Source: Ramlibacter sp.
GTDB taxonomy: Bacteria; Pseudomonadota; Gammaproteobacteria; Burkholderiales; Burkholderiaceae_C
Length of the DNA: 7,718 nt
Assembly: GCA_023701085.1 (NCBI GenBank)
Contig: JAMPXR010000116.1
Location: forward strand, 1-7,718
Direction of reading: 5' to 3'
The notes under the pieces were generated by a model, which saw nothing but the letters and a program-made list of their open reading frames with translations, did no database searches and was not told the origin of the DNA. This document shows positions 6,001 to 7,718 of the stretch, one piece after another (the first letter of the stretch is position 1; the number at the start of each line of letters is the position of its first letter). The translations under genes and the position numbers were made by a program.

Positions 6001-7718
6001 ATGCGATTTCGACTAGGGATTGGCGTCACAAGCTTGATTGCCACTGCGGCCCTGACCTTGGGCTGCGTTCAAACGCCATTGGGCGCTGGCGGGCAGTCGG
6101 TCAAAGGGACCGTGATGGATGGAGGCAAGCGCGCCGTCGCCAGTGCCACCGTGTACCTGGTGCCCGCCGCCGACGTGGCGAAACTGGCCAAAGCCCCCTC
6201 GATCAATATCAAGCGTAACGTGGGCGACGACGAGCCGATGGAAGACAACGTGGCCGCGAACCGCGACAAGTACGCGAAAGCGGTGACCAACTCCCAGGGC
6301 GAGTTCACCATCGCCAAGGCCGACGCCGGCAAGTATTTCGTGTACGTGGAGCCGGCCAACCGGGGCTACCTGCCGGGCGGCACGCTGGCGAACAAGTCCC
6401 AGAGCCTGGCCGAGCTCTCGGCCAAGCCGCTGGCGATCCAGGTTTCCGGCAACGTCCCGGCCAATGCGACGTTCGTCGGCAGCACCAAGTGCCTGGATTG
6501 CCACGGCGACAAGGAAGACATGACGAAGACCGCGCACAAGCTCGGTATCGCGGTGGTCGGCAAGCCGGGCAAGCTGCAGGATTACTCGCGCTTCCCGCGC
6601 ATGAACGACGGGCTGAAGAAACTGCAGGCGGGCCTGAAGTTCTACCTGTACGGCTTCGACAAGACCCGGGGGTTCGACAAGTACCTGATCTCCACGGCCG
6701 CGCCGGCCGACAAGTCTTCGGTCAGCTTCACGGCCACGTTCTTCACCGACAAGGACGGCTCGCTCAAGCTGCGCACCGAAAATGCCCGTGACGCCAGCGA
6801 TCCGCCGCGTGTCTACCCGGTCGAGATGACCTACGGCGGCGCCGTGTACAAGCAGCGCTACCTGCTGCGTGTGGGTGGATCGACCTACCCGTTCCTGCAG
6901 TACAACACCGAGGGCAACGACGCCTTCGCCGACCGCACACGCAAGGCCTGGCGCGATTACCACGGCGACTGGCTCTTCAACGAGGCTACCAGGAAGCTGG
7001 TCGATCCGCCCAAGGCCAAGTCGTTCGAGAAAGAATGCGCATCGTGCCACTTCAACGGCTATTCGCTGACCCAGAACGCGGCCGGCGAATACATTGCGGG
7101 CGCCGTGAACGACAAGCAAGGCGAAGCCGACATCGACCGCGACGGCGTGCCCAACGAGCTGAACATCGGCTGCGAAAACTGCCACGGCCCCGGTTCCGCG
7201 CACGTTCAGGCGAAGAACAAGGCCGACAAGCCTTCGCTGATCGTCAACCCGGCCAAGCTCGCCGCCGAGCGGGTCACGACCCTCTGCGTGCAATGCCACA
7301 GCCGGCCGCAAGGGAACCTGAAGAACGATCAGCCGGTGAACAAGGACAACAAGATGATGATCGCCGGCACGAGCCGCAACGACTACCTGGTGAACTACAC
7401 GACGCGCGAGGACGCGGGCGCGAACGACTATTGGAGCGACGGCGTGCACTCGAAGGCACACCACCAGCAAGGCACGGACTTCATTCGGTCCAAGCACTAT
7501 ACCAACGCGACCCAGACGCTCTCGTGCGCCAGTTGCCACGACCTGCATGGCGATAGCCAGGTCAAGCATCAGCTCGTGAAGGCGCCGCGCGACGGACAGA
7601 ACTCGCTGTGCGCGAGCTGCCATAAGGTCGACCTGAAGCAGCACACGACGAAGGCGGTGGGCGAACCTCATGCCCAGAAGATCGCCTGTGTCGATTGCCA
7701 TATGCCCAAGACCATGCA
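6001..7718 (+). CDS. Multihaem c-type cytochrome (partial, runs off right edge)
   Basis: The frame is open for 572 codons with no stop. Residues 1-21 form an export signal (basic start, then a hydrophobic stretch); LTLGC with C22 is an imperfect lipobox, so a lipid anchor is possible. Residues about 33-130, beginning SVKGTVMDGGKRAVASATVYLV and including TNSQGEFTIAKADAGKYFVYVEP, look like a carboxypeptidase-regulatory-like beta-sandwich. Seven CxxCH haem sites follow, starting at C164, C346, C391, C429, C509, C537 and C563. The patterns GCENCHGPGSAH, CVQCH and CVDCHMPK are seen in the cytochrome c554-related multihaem group found in respiratory and extracellular electron-transfer proteins. The wide haem-poor gap between sites 1 and 2 may hold another folded domain. 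It should act in the periplasm or at the cell surface; the redox partner is unknown. Expression likely depends on sigma54. Confidence 0.93.
   Translation, partial: MRFRLGIGVTSLIATAALTLGCVQTPLGAGGQSVKGTVMDGGKRAVASATVYLVPAADVAKLAKAPSINIKRNVGDDEPMEDNVAANRDKYAKAVTNSQGEFTIAKADAGKYFVYVEPANRGYLPGGTLANKSQSLAELSAKPLAIQVSGNVPANATFVGSTKCLDCHGDKEDMTKTAHKLGIAVVGKPGKLQDYSRFPRMNDGLKKLQAGLKFYLYGFDKTRGFDKYLISTAAPADKSSVSFTATFFTDKDGSLKLRTENARDASDPPRVYPVEMTYGGAVYKQRYLLRVGGSTYPFLQYNTEGNDAFADRTRKAWRDYHGDWLFNEATRKLVDPPKAKSFEKECASCHFNGYSLTQNAAGEYIAGAVNDKQGEADIDRDGVPNELNIGCENCHGPGSAHVQAKNKADKPSLIVNPAKLAAERVTTLCVQCHSRPQGNLKNDQPVNKDNKMMIAGTSRNDYLVNYTTREDAGANDYWSDGVHSKAHHQQGTDFIRSKHYTNATQTLSCASCHDLHGDSQVKHQLVKAPRDGQNSLCASCHKVDLKQHTTKAVGEPHAQKIACVDCHMPKTM

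Noticed and set aside
5814..6218. 134-codon + strand frame overlapping the cytochrome promoter and start
   Set aside because: It covers the sigma54 promoter and leader, runs out of frame through the cytochrome gene and has an Arg-rich sequence without a domain.
6013..7701. 562-codon antisense open frame opposite the cytochrome
   Set aside because: Seven CxxCH motifs, a signal peptide and a good ribosome site identify the + strand frame as the gene.

Overview
The window is a high-GC segment, probably from a betaproteobacterium of the order Burkholderiales; an Alcaligenaceae-like genome is my best guess from codon style and protein families, not a proven assignment. All convincing genes lie on the + strand. 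It reads as two regulatory blocks followed by the start of an electron-transfer gene.

Left block (1-3304): the 3' end of a MarR-family regulator (1-306); a small protein with weak resemblance to the Xre/MbcA/ParS antitoxin fold (492-938); a membrane histidine kinase with a MASE1-type sensor (976-2598); and a FixJ/NarL-type response regulator (2595-3206) translationally coupled to it. A strong intrinsic terminator at 3281-3304 closes this unit. A 24-bp imperfect inverted repeat (16 bp perfect) lies just before the small gene and again at the regulator's stop codon, so it brackets the cassette.

Middle block (3305-5820): a non-coding stretch with two dyads and a direct repeat leads into an NtrC-family sigma54 activator (3516-5087: receiver, AAA+ with GAFTGA, Fis-type HTH). 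Directly downstream is a paralog (5214-5795) whose receiver is about 82% identical and whose HTH is about 67% identical, but from which the whole AAA+ module is missing.

Right block (5821-7718): the first 572 codons of a secreted, possibly lipid-anchored multihaem c-type cytochrome with seven CxxCH motifs so far; it runs off the right edge.

The main result is a likely sigma54 circuit. Canonical -24/-12 elements with GG-N10-GC spacing stand before both the AAA-less paralog (5153-5169) and the cytochrome gene (5911-5927). A perfect 9-bp dyad (5798-5820) lies about 130 bp upstream of the inferred cytochrome start, where an activator enhancer site is expected. The simplest reading is that the NtrC-type protein activates both promoters, while the AAA-less paralog, unable to remodel sigma54 polymerase, competes with it, forms mixed dimers, or acts as a separate regulator. 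No cognate kinase lies beside this pair; the MASE1 kinase has its own partner.
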